A DNA stretch of 64,000 nt from Sphingobacterium chuzhouense (GTDB lineage: Bacteria; Bacteroidota; Bacteroidia; Sphingobacteriales; Sphingobacteriaceae): contig NZ_JACNYL010000003.1 of assembly GCF_014692525.1 (NCBI RefSeq), positions 806,001 through 870,000 on the forward strand, written 5' to 3'. Below the pieces are notes generated by a model, which ran no database searches, was not told the DNA's origin, and was given only the letters and a program-made list of their open reading frames with translations. Shown piece by piece: positions 1-7,805 of this stretch. The position numbers and the translations under genes were made by a program. The stretch's first letter is position 1. The number at the start of each line of letters is the position of its first letter.

Positions 1-65
1 TAAAATTTGTTAATACACTCAACTTCATGTAACATCAGGTAAATATAGACGTTATATAAGTAATT

Positions 66-135
66 CATAATTTAGGTTAATAATTGGTTAGTTAGTGAAA
101 ATCCCGGAGCTCCCCGCTTCGGGATTTCTTTTTGT
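66..135 (+). ncRNA. candidate small RNA, copy 1 (conserved 5' tail and C-loop terminator hairpin)
   Basis: A 5' segment (66-92) matches the segment at 49623-49649 at all but one or two positions. It is followed by a terminator hairpin with arms 99-106 (AAATCCCG) and 120-127, a 13-nt loop containing CTCCCCG, and a T-rich tail. The stem sequence differs completely from copy 2, but loop length and loop core are the same. A degenerate -7 box (TATATAAG, 53-60) lies at the position expected from copy 2; no good -33 box is seen. It could instead be the 3' end of a transcript from a gene left of the window. The RNA family is not one I recognise. Confidence 0.55.
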
Positions 136-164
136 AATAATTTCTAAATTTTCTATAAAAAGCA

Positions 165-193
165 AAAGGGTTCAGATAAAATCTGAACCCTTT
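165..193. terminator. hairpin, probable terminator
   Basis: Perfect 13-bp stem (AAAGGGTTCAGAT and its complement) with a 3-nt loop. On the minus strand it lies downstream of the gene ending at 393 and is followed by a T-containing tract. On plus it could back up the terminator of the small RNA. The stretch 194-392 holds no convincing gene. It contains a possible 25-codon minus-strand ORF (about 229-306) and a second small hairpin (ATCTCTT with AAGAGAT, near 310-328). Confidence 0.6.
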
Positions 194-392
194 CTTACTT
201 CTTTACTTCGTATCTTTTTTTTCCGTTTCTATGTTTCTTTTTTCGAATAAACCCTTTGCTTATTCTTTGCAGATACATTCCATAAAGAAGCGTTTATTTT
301 AAACATGATCTCTTTACAAGAGATTTTATTTTTGCTTCTCTTTATATTATAACGTTTGCATATATAATATATTGTATAAAAATTATATTTTT

Positions 393-611
393 TTATTCTT
401 CATAAAGGCGTTCTAATAAAAAACCTTCTTCCTGTAATGTAAATACAATATCAAAAGCTCGGATATTGACTGCCTTTACACACAATAAGATCCCATTAAG
501 ACGTTTCGTAATCCGCCAATCACTGATATTCGGAATCTTTTTTATACAATCTTCTAGTTTTCTCAATTGAGAATCCTCTGTCACTAACGCTTCGAATTTA
601 AAATTTTCCAT
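393..611 (-). CDS. small HMA-like ferredoxin-fold protein, 72 aa
   Basis: The 72-residue protein has the size and alternating beta-alpha-beta pattern of heavy-metal-associated (HMA/ferredoxin-like) domains: an early strand (FEALV), a helix (LRKLEDCIKKI), two strands around ISDWRI and GILLCV, a helix (IRAFDIVFTLQEEGF) and a last strand. The CxxC metal site of true copper chaperones is absent, so metal binding is not supported. It starts 30 bp after the stop of the upstream antiporter gene on the same strand and probably shares its transcript. Small proteins of this type often follow transporter genes in Bacteroidota. The fold call rests on pattern only; no specific function is assigned. Confidence 0.6.
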   Translation of the reverse strand: MENFKFEALVTEDSQLRKLEDCIKKIPNISDWRITKRLNGILLCVKAVNIRAFDIVFTLQEEGFLLERLYEE

Positions 612-641
612 GGCACTATCGTTTTATGGGGTTAATAAAAA

Positions 642-2912
642 TTACGCCTTCAATATTAAAGCGCTTGGTATATCCTTCAACCATTCTTCATTTTTCTGCA
701 ATAGGTATTTCCACGTCGCCAGACTGCTGAGCATTAATTCAAAAGATTGCAGCTCTGCCGTAGTACCTGACATTTCATATCGTACTTCGATATGGTTCGG
801 AGCTGCATAGTCTATAGACCGGACAGCCTCTTTAAGTTCTAACGACGATTTGATCGTCTCGTTAAGATCCCAAATGGTGATATGAACACCGCTGTTTTGA
901 ATAAATTTGTGAATATACACCAATAAGAAGCTATCACTTAAGGAATCAATAGGCACCAATATACGATTGATATCGGTAGGTAATCCTTTATCTATTAAAA
1001 TACCATACGGTATATTCACCGTTTTCAGGAGATTTTTTGTCCGATCGTCGAAAAAGTCACTTACAAAGATGTTCTCCTTTCCGGTCAATGTCCCATATAG
1101 CTTTTCTGGATTGATCATTTTACTGGTAAAGCCAAGAATTTTACCCAATAACGTACCCTCGTACACCGATTGACCGATTCCTGTCAACAGGAGATCATAA
1201 TCATCTGTATTCGCTATTTGTGCAATATCTTCTTCGATATCATCTGTTCCCCTGAATATTGGGCGATAAGGCTGATTCAACAATGTACTTTCCTGATCAA
1301 GATCTGTAAAATTCTCCCTTTCATATTCTTCTAAATTAAATTGGTTCAATTCATTGCCAGGAGATAGATGCAGGGCGGAGATCGTTGAGTTATCGATAGA
1401 TTTCTTCGTTAATATATGTGCTAACCTCAAAAGAATCTTGCCTGTATTGGGATTACCAAAAGAGATCAATATGTTATATTTATTTTTTTTGGGAACACCT
1501 TTATCTTCTGCCTCTTTTTCTGGTTTAAAATAACGATTGATGAAGTCTAAAGCTGGCCCCGTCATAAAAGTTGTCAGGAGCGCCATCAATACTAATATAG
1601 CAAACATTTCATCGGTCAAGACTCCCAAATCATACCCAATATTTAATGCCACCAGTTCCATCAATCCGCGCGTGTTCATCAACGCCCCTATTGTGAGACT
1701 ACTATGCCAATTCTGACCAACAAACTTGGCAGAAAGGGCACTTCCTACGAATTTACCTACAACCGCAATCACGATTACCAAAATACAGATCTGCCAGAGC
1801 CCCGGCTCATTCAATAACCCAATCTGGGTTCTTAAGCCTGTAAACACAAAAAACAATGGAAGTAGCAATACCTGTGATACGTCTTCCACTTTTTCTATAA
1901 AGATATTTCGGAAGCTCACATTTGCCGGCATAATAACTCCTGCCATAAAGGCACCAAATAACGCATGTATACCGATAATCTCCGTTGTCCATGATGAAAT
2001 AAGCAGTGTCAGAAAAAAAATTCCCACCACGGGTTTACTCATTCTCTCTTTACTGGAGTACAGATCGCCGATACGTTGTAGAAAAGGTCGTACAAAACGT
2101 AACATCAGAACAACATAGGCTGCAGCGAATAGAATGGTGTAGCCGGCGCTTGCTAATGATCCTGCCTTTACCACGGCAATTACCGCGGCGAGGAGGCACC
2201 ATGCAGTAATATCATCTGCAGCCGCACATGTAATGGCTATAGATCCCAATCTGGTTTTCGTCATTCCACGTTCTTGTACAATACGTGCGAGAACGGGAAA
2301 AGCGGTAATACTCATCGAAATACCGATAAATAAGGCATAGGAAAGAAATGAAATATCTGGCGGGGCCGTTTGTTGAAAAATAAAATAGGCTAAAACCATT
2401 CCTAAAAGAAACGGAAAAATAATACTGGCATGGCTGATAACGATGGCATCGTGTGCCTGGTTTTTGAGGATTTTAAGATCTAGCTCCATCCCTACCACAA
2501 ACATGAACAGTACCAAACCCAGTTGGCTAATTACTCCCAAATTGCCCAGAGATGCTACGGGAAAAAGAAAAGAAGATATTTCGGGGAAATAATTTCCTAA
2601 GAGAGACGGCCCGAGGACAATACCAGCAACAATTTCACCGATAACCGATGGTTGTCCTATTTTTCGGAACAGGATGCCAAAGAAACGTGCTACTAAAATA
2701 ATTGTAATAATCTGGAGCAAGAGCATGGCTAAAGGATAACCTAGATTACTTCCTATTGCCGCCACAAAATGTTGCCAGGCAGATCCTTCGGAACCATTAT
2801 TTGTTATTGCTCCTACACTTTCCAGACTTTTACCGTGAAGCACAACCCAATAACCCAGTGCAACACCACCAATAATAATAAAGAGATAATATAATATACT
2901 TCTAATCTTCAT
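642..2912 (-). CDS. CPA2-family cation:proton antiporter (KefB/NapA type) with C-terminal cytosolic domain
   Basis: Inner-membrane monovalent cation/proton antiporter of 756 aa. After one N-terminal membrane helix (about 5-25), residues about 55-440 form a Na+/H+ exchanger domain of many hydrophobic segments, with typical phrases such as GEIVAGIVLGPSLLG, an acidic membrane motif (CAAADDITAWCL) and GLMELVALNIGYDLG. Residues about 475-756 are soluble and resemble universal-stress-protein-like tails, as in other Bacteroidota CPA2 proteins. The ion (Na+ or K+) cannot be read from sequence. Direct repeats at 2997-3025 upstream suggest control by the LytTR regulator encoded just upstream. The small gene at 393 follows on the same strand. 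Confidence 0.9.
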   Translation of the reverse strand: MKIRSILYYLFIIIGGVALGYWVVLHGKSLESVGAITNNGSEGSAWQHFVAAIGSNLGYPLAMLLLQIITIILVARFFGILFRKIGQPSVIGEIVAGIVLGPSLLGNYFPEISSFLFPVASLGNLGVISQLGLVLFMFVVGMELDLKILKNQAHDAIVISHASIIFPFLLGMVLAYFIFQQTAPPDISFLSYALFIGISMSITAFPVLARIVQERGMTKTRLGSIAITCAAADDITAWCLLAAVIAVVKAGSLASAGYTILFAAAYVVLMLRFVRPFLQRIGDLYSSKERMSKPVVGIFFLTLLISSWTTEIIGIHALFGAFMAGVIMPANVSFRNIFIEKVEDVSQVLLLPLFFVFTGLRTQIGLLNEPGLWQICILVIVIAVVGKFVGSALSAKFVGQNWHSSLTIGALMNTRGLMELVALNIGYDLGVLTDEMFAILVLMALLTTFMTGPALDFINRYFKPEKEAEDKGVPKKNKYNILISFGNPNTGKILLRLAHILTKKSIDNSTISALHLSPGNELNQFNLEEYERENFTDLDQESTLLNQPYRPIFRGTDDIEEDIAQIANTDDYDLLLTGIGQSVYEGTLLGKILGFTSKMINPEKLYGTLTGKENIFVSDFFDDRTKNLLKTVNIPYGILIDKGLPTDINRILVPIDSLSDSFLLVYIHKFIQNSGVHITIWDLNETIKSSLELKEAVRSIDYAAPNHIEVRYEMSGTTAELQSFELMLSSLATWKYLLQKNEEWLKDIPSALILKA

Positions 2913-2996
2913 ACTTATGTTTTGTCTTTTATCTCATTATACTAGACAACACAAGTATATTCCTTTTGTCGGAAAGACTATAGGAGGTATCTCTAA

Positions 2997-3025
2997 TTTT
3001 GTACCGAAACGTATTTTTTTTGTAC
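2997..3025 (-). promoter_or_regulatory. candidate LytTR operator (two direct repeats, 21-bp period)
   Basis: TTTTGTAC occurs at 2997-3004 and again at 3018-3025, with an A shared three bases further on in each. The start-to-start distance is 21 bp, two helical turns. Known LytTR regulators such as AgrA bind 9-bp direct repeats separated by 12 bp, also a 21-bp period. The site is 85-113 bp upstream of the antiporter start and just downstream of the LytTR response regulator gene. A degenerate third half-site (TTTTGTCGG) starts at 2964. Confidence 0.45.
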
Positions 3026-3040
3026 TAATTTAGTTTAGTG

Positions 3041-3751
3041 CTAGCCGGGTAGTAGCGACATAAACTGTTCTCGGTACTGTTCGGAGAGTTTAAATTGTCT
3101 AGGAGTTTTGAGAGGGACAATTTCACACGATACCGTTTGGATTGTATAATGCTTCACCGCATGTAATGCAATCACCGTCTTTCTGTTGATTTTACAAAAC
3201 TGGCCTTGTGGGAACCTTTCCAAAATATCGTCAAAGGTAATGTTCTTTGCTAACAACGTCTGGCCGCCCTTAAACCATATTTCTTTATCCCGTCTGTCAT
3301 TTTCTGCTACGACTATATAAGCTATATCGTTCGTATTCAGCCGCGATTTCCCAAAATTAGTATTAAGTTCCACATAAACAGGATTAGTATGGATTTTATT
3401 GGATAACCATATCTGCGCTTTGCCGAAGGCCTTTTCTAGACGCTCTATTTGGTACGGCTTCCGGACGTAATCCACCGCATCTAGATCAAAGGCTTCCGCC
3501 GCATATTCTTTGTAAGCAGTAGAGAATATGATAGCTTTCCCCTCCAATCTCGTTGCTAATTCCAGTCCGTTAATACCTGGCATATTAATATCCAAAATAC
3601 AGGTATCAAAATCTAAGTTATCCACATCCTCTAAGAACTTTAATGGATTATTATAAGATTTGACTACTTCAACATCGTCAAACTCTCTGCACAATGCTTG
3701 CAAATAACCTAACATCGGTAATTCATCATCCAATAAGACGCACTTAATCAT
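3041..3751 (-). CDS. LytTR-family response regulator
   Basis: Cytoplasmic two-component response regulator of 236 aa. Residues 3-115 form a receiver domain with acidic pair D8-D9, predicted phospho-acceptor D54 (ILDIN) and the conserved lysine in VRKPYQ. Residues about 130-236 form a LytTR DNA-binding domain (AENDRRDKEIWF, FCKINRKTVIALHAV). It overlaps the upstream sensor kinase gene by 8 bp, so the two are translationally coupled. Proteins of this type are common in Bacteroidota and their targets vary. Candidate 21-bp-spaced direct repeats lie just beyond its stop codon, in front of the antiporter gene. Confidence 0.92.
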   Translation of the reverse strand: MIKCVLLDDELPMLGYLQALCREFDDVEVVKSYNNPLKFLEDVDNLDFDTCILDINMPGINGLELATRLEGKAIIFSTAYKEYAAEAFDLDAVDYVRKPYQIERLEKAFGKAQIWLSNKIHTNPVYVELNTNFGKSRLNTNDIAYIVVAENDRRDKEIWFKGGQTLLAKNITFDDILERFPQGQFCKINRKTVIALHAVKHYTIQTVSCEIVPLKTPRQFKLSEQYREQFMSLLPG

Positions 3752-4466
3752 TCGTATGTAGCTTTATTTCCAATTTGACGTGATACACATCGTCTTTTTG
3801 CTCCGTGGTCAATTTATAATTGCCTCCGTAAAGTTTATCCAACCGGTTCTTAAAAGTTTTATCACCGATACCACCATGCCGTACATTTTTATAGATCGTA
3901 TTAGGTTGTATTTTGTTAGAAACCGATAAAAAAAAGGTGTTGTCTACGACCTCAAAAACAACCGAAATAAAGCTGTTCTCGCTTTGTACATCGGCATGTT
4001 TAAAGGCATTTTCAATGGGATTTATGGTCATAAAGGGTACAATCATCAAATTACCCGCCTCGGGAGCAATTTTTATTCGCATGTGGAGGTCAAACAACGG
4101 ACTGACCTTTAATCGGTTGATCTCTATCAAATTTTGTGCGAAACTTACCTCGTCCTTTAGCTTTACAAATTTGTCATCTGATTCATAAAGAATATAATCC
4201 AGGACATTGGACAATTTGTCCAGTGCATGATAACTATGATAAGCATGTGACTGAATAGCATTGAGTGCATTTTTTAAAAGATGAGGGTCTAATTTGTAAG
4301 GAGTCAGCTCAAGATCAAAACCGTTCCTTAAATCGTTTTCTTTTTGTTCCGAAAGTTCGCCGTTCTTTTTAATCAATTGCTGTATTTTTCGGTACATCAA
4401 CCAGAAAATACAACCTGCTCCTACACATAGCACAACGATTATTATCCAGTAAAAACGATCTCCCAT
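3744..4466 (-). CDS. LytS-type sensor histidine kinase with a single membrane anchor
   Basis: Membrane-anchored histidine kinase of 240 aa. One N-terminal hydrophobic helix (about 7-24) is followed by a short coiled segment and the His_kinase (PF06580-type) motif LDPHLLKNALNAI with predicted phospho-acceptor H62. The N box (NPIENAFKHA, about 148-157) and a glycine box (GGIGDKTFKNRL) complete the ATPase domain. It has no sizeable periplasmic sensor domain, so the signal is probably sensed in the membrane or through a partner. The gene overlaps the response regulator gene by 8 bp. Downstream of the operon the next minus-strand gene is the antiporter. Confidence 0.9.
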   Translation of the reverse strand: MGDRFYWIIIVVLCVGAGCIFWLMYRKIQQLIKKNGELSEQKENDLRNGFDLELTPYKLDPHLLKNALNAIQSHAYHSYHALDKLSNVLDYILYESDDKFVKLKDEVSFAQNLIEINRLKVSPLFDLHMRIKIAPEAGNLMIVPFMTINPIENAFKHADVQSENSFISVVFEVVDNTFFLSVSNKIQPNTIYKNVRHGGIGDKTFKNRLDKLYGGNYKLTTEQKDDVYHVKLEIKLHTND

Positions 4467-4556
4467 TTTTATTCCCTATCGATTTTTGTATTTGATAAAG
4501 ATAATTAAATTGGATTAGTGTTCCCATTGGATGGAAATATTAAATGTCAAACAAAC

Positions 4557-4595
4557 AAAAACAGGTGCTTTCGATAAAATGAAAGCACCTGTTTG
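4557..4595 (-). terminator. terminator of the susCD operon
   Basis: Inverted repeat ACAGGTGCTTTC (4561-4572) with its complement at 4581-4592 and an 8-nt loop, flanked on the minus strand by a T-rich run. It lies 30 bp past the stop of the BACON/DUF5689 gene and separates that operon from the two-component genes. Confidence 0.8.
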
Positions 4596-4621
4596 TTTTG
4601 CTGCCGAACTTTAGTTAAAGA

Positions 4622-6625
4622 TTACTTATTATATCTTATAGAAAAATGTCCTAATCGGCTTGTTGATCCAGGAATAGCAATACTACCACCGTTTACTGAC
4701 GTATTATTGATATTCAATAACCTAATTTTAATATTCGGTTTATTGAGAAGTTCATTTGGTAAATTATACGTGAACACCTTGAGTCCAGCGGTAACATTCT
4801 GTACCTGGTTCGCAGCAATTTGTCCAGAAAGCTGATACGCCGCGATTTGATTCCAGTTATCGCCATCAAGCGAATATTCTACCACAAAATCTCTAGGACC
4901 ACCACCTGTACCCGTGCTGCTAATACTAACGGCCTCAAACTGCAAGAAAAGAGACGAAGTAATTCCCAGCGTAGAGACATTGTCCATTATCCAATACCTG
5001 CCCGTTCCCCATGAATTTACATTATATGAAGAATTGGCAATAATGGTATTAGCTCCCGGTTTGTCTCCCCTGTACTTATCGATGAGATATATCCCATTCA
5101 ACGTATTAGCTGCATAAAATCCTGTACCTCCGTCCTTTTGAAGCGTCGCACTTGCAGATCCGGTTGTAGGCGGAAGGTTAGGTGTTCCATCTGGAAATCC
5201 TGTGGTTGGTTCAAGTTCCCATTCCACCAATATATTTGAAAACCCACTGGCTCGATTTGGATTAATGGCAATATCAGATTCCTCCAAATGACGAATAGCA
5301 TATCCCCCAAAATTCCCGTATGCGCTTTCCGTTATTTTCACGACCATGCCGGTGATCGTTCCGGCGCCTTTCGGAACGCTTTTCCGACGATATTCAACAT
5401 CACGGTTTGTTATCAGATGTGCAATACTACTCTGTATGTCTCTTATTGGAGCCGCATAATGTCTTGTCGCATAATCGGCATACGATTGTGTTACATAAAA
5501 TTCGTGGAAATTAGCGTATCCGCCGTGTGGCATTGCAAATTCCACATCCTTTAGTGTAACGACAGACAACAGATGATCTTCCGTCAGATCAGCTATATAT
5601 AAACGCTGTGGAGAGAAGCTGGCATCGGCTTCGCGCGACAATATATTGGCTGTACTTATGCCTCTTATAACCCTGTATTCGGTGCCACAGTCTTTAAACG
5701 AGGCTATTTGGGCTCCGTCTAAGAGCAAATGTATCTTATCGTATCTATTGAATGTAAGACTTTCGGTAGATTCAAACGCTATCGCCCTACTGTTTTCGTC
5801 TTGAATGATATAGGTATTATTTCGGAAGTTCTTGGATGTCCCTCTAGAAACGATATTTCCTACTACTGATATATTTTCATCTATTCCGCCCAATGGCAAT
5901 CCGTTGACATAACCAAAATCTTTCTGTTCCGGCGGACCGTCATTTCCTGCAGCCATTTGTGTTATAGTTATTTTATCCCACACTTCTATGTCCTCGCCTC
6001 CCGTATCTTCATATGATAGAATAACGGTTGCGACCCGTTCCTCGTCCAACGTATTCAATGTTGTCTGGAATTTAAGAGCTTCCTGTTCTACATTCACACC
6101 AACTACCCAGCCGCTGCTTTCCTCTTTTTCATATATAATCTCTACGGCAATCGCCTCCGATGGAATATTACTATTTAATTTAATTTCATGGTTTCTAGGC
6201 CGTGATCCCACTTCCATCTCATTTTCCTCTAATGTAAGAAAAGGGTCACTAGATAACTGTGTGATTTTGATTTTATGATATTTTCCATCCTTAACCGTCA
6301 CAATAAAAAACTCTACTGATCTGGCTTGAACAGCGTCATTTTCATCACACGTCAAACGTAATTGCCCGTCTCCTGTTCCAGCCGTATTTTCTACCTTTAG
6401 CCAAGCGACTTCTATTTCGCCCATTTTCCAAGACGTATTGGACGAAACATCAATAGATATCGAACCTCCGTCGGCCTTAACGACAGGATTCACATTGCTA
6501 ATTTCTAACGTATCGGCCATCTCCATCTCTTTGCTACAGCTCATAAACGTAACAAGAAAAAGAAGTACAGATGCCACCGAAAAAACAGAAGGCAATATCT
6601 GTTTATAATATTTTTTATTTAGCAT
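4622..6625 (-). CDS. BACON and DUF5689 domain lipoprotein (last gene of susCD operon)
   Basis: Predicted surface lipoprotein of 667 aa. The signal peptide ends at a lipobox with C30 (FMSCSKE). Residues about 40-130 look like a BACON domain (ADGGSISIDVSSNTSW, then VAWLKVENTAGTGDGQLRL), with a second beta-rich repeat after it. Residues about 235-440 match the DUF5689 pattern with an OB-like start (VNGLPLGGIDENISVVGNIVS, given here as separated blocks VNGLPLGG and ISVVGNIVS). The C-terminal 200 residues are a jelly-roll-like beta domain (FVVEYSLDGDNWNQIA). It follows the EEP gene by 15 bp and closes the operon. BACON domains are thought to bind carbohydrate or mucin; DUF5689 has no assigned function and often sits beside extracellular nucleases. 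I infer a substrate-binding role. Confidence 0.75.
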   Translation of the reverse strand: MLNKKYYKQILPSVFSVASVLLFLVTFMSCSKEMEMADTLEISNVNPVVKADGGSISIDVSSNTSWKMGEIEVAWLKVENTAGTGDGQLRLTCDENDAVQARSVEFFIVTVKDGKYHKIKITQLSSDPFLTLEENEMEVGSRPRNHEIKLNSNIPSEAIAVEIIYEKEESSGWVVGVNVEQEALKFQTTLNTLDEERVATVILSYEDTGGEDIEVWDKITITQMAAGNDGPPEQKDFGYVNGLPLGGIDENISVVGNIVSRGTSKNFRNNTYIIQDENSRAIAFESTESLTFNRYDKIHLLLDGAQIASFKDCGTEYRVIRGISTANILSREADASFSPQRLYIADLTEDHLLSVVTLKDVEFAMPHGGYANFHEFYVTQSYADYATRHYAAPIRDIQSSIAHLITNRDVEYRRKSVPKGAGTITGMVVKITESAYGNFGGYAIRHLEESDIAINPNRASGFSNILVEWELEPTTGFPDGTPNLPPTTGSASATLQKDGGTGFYAANTLNGIYLIDKYRGDKPGANTIIANSSYNVNSWGTGRYWIMDNVSTLGITSSLFLQFEAVSISSTGTGGGPRDFVVEYSLDGDNWNQIAAYQLSGQIAANQVQNVTAGLKVFTYNLPNELLNKPNIKIRLLNINNTSVNGGSIAIPGSTSRLGHFSIRYNK

Positions 6626-6640
6626 AATCGGTTGATTTGT

Positions 6641-7801
6641 TTATTTTTTTATTTCGATATATGTTGGATAATGATCTGAAAACTTATCCGTATACATCGA
6701 CTGTATAATATCCGAATAGACTACTGTATTTTTAGCGTTATTGCTTACAAAAAGATAATCTAATCGCGCTCCTTCATTAGGTCCGTTCGTCGCTACATTA
6801 TCAACTGGCCATGTGGGTTTAAACGTATTGTTGAGTAATGGATACGTATCATGAAAATTATATGTCTTCAACGTATTGGTAACCGTATGGTCTCTACCAG
6901 CATACCGGTATCCGGATCCGTAACTATCCCTGTCGAACGTATTATGGTCGTTGAAATCTCCTCCAATTATAACGGGAACGTCGGTGTATCCGGCGGCATC
7001 ATCCATAATGATTTTTATTTCGTCTTTACGGGCAATTTGATGGACATTCCGTTCATTATCCAATTCATACGGGCAAAGGTGGATAGAAAACACTCTTATG
7101 CCATTTGTTTCACCCGTTACATAACCATGATGCAGCACGCCGGTTTGAACTACTTTTCGAATATCTTTAATTTCTTTTTTAGAAGTGATACCCGTCGGGA
7201 TGCCCACCGTTTTTGTCAAAACAGCATAATCATGTCCATAGGTTTTAGCGAACGTTGCGAAGGAAGCATCTGTAAAATGCATCATTTCCTGGAGCAAAAT
7301 AATATCGGGATCGTACAGTTTCACCCAATTGGCAAATTCTTGCCTCAATTGAGCATTGTTCTTAAATCCCTCCTGTATGTTATAACTCATTACTTTTAGT
7401 ACATCTTGTTCAACTAAGGTTACCGCAATATTATTATCCTGTTTTTGTTCAATATTAAGTGCTATCTTCTTAGAATTATATCCTTTAGCCACAACAGTTG
7501 CATATCCTGTGGTGGTGTGGCTTGCGTCTTCGATCTGTATTACCCCATCTTCCTTTGTGAAGCCTTCGCCCACGCGGATATGCTTTGGTGCCAGTCTCCG
7601 ATAAGATACTACATAAGCATCGTCAATAGGGTTACCCGCCTCGTCTGCTACGTGGAAAGTCAATAGGGTTCGATCTTCACCACTTCCAGGCGCAAAAGGT
7701 CCCGGATCAAACGCTATATCCCCCTTGCATCCTAGCGTTGTCAGAAATATAAAAAAGGCAAATGGCATTATATTCTTTATTTTCATTTTATTATTTTTCA
7801 T
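6641..7801 (-). CDS. secreted endonuclease/exonuclease/phosphatase (EEP) family lipoprotein
   Basis: Lipoprotein of 386 aa with lipobox C25 (TTLGCKGD). Residues about 40-125 form a carboxypeptidase-regulatory-like beta sandwich. Residues about 135-386 form a DNase I/EEP domain: VMSYNIQEG, IILLQEM (metal-binding glutamate), FSIHLCPY, IIGGDFNDHNTFD (catalytic Asp/Asn), DYLFVSN and the terminal SDHYPTYIEI (catalytic histidine). All expected active-site motifs are present. EEP enzymes cut phosphodiester or phosphomonoester bonds in DNA, RNA, inositol phosphates or sphingomyelin; the substrate is not readable here. The gene sits 4 bp after susD and 15 bp before the BACON/DUF5689 gene, so the operon imports something released by a phosphoesterase rather than by a glycosidase. 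Confidence 0.85.
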   Translation of the reverse strand: MKNNKMKIKNIMPFAFFIFLTTLGCKGDIAFDPGPFAPGSGEDRTLLTFHVADEAGNPIDDAYVVSYRRLAPKHIRVGEGFTKEDGVIQIEDASHTTTGYATVVAKGYNSKKIALNIEQKQDNNIAVTLVEQDVLKVMSYNIQEGFKNNAQLRQEFANWVKLYDPDIILLQEMMHFTDASFATFAKTYGHDYAVLTKTVGIPTGITSKKEIKDIRKVVQTGVLHHGYVTGETNGIRVFSIHLCPYELDNERNVHQIARKDEIKIIMDDAAGYTDVPVIIGGDFNDHNTFDRDSYGSGYRYAGRDHTVTNTLKTYNFHDTYPLLNNTFKPTWPVDNVATNGPNEGARLDYLFVSNNAKNTVVYSDIIQSMYTDKFSDHYPTYIEIKK

Positions 7802-7805
7802 TTTC

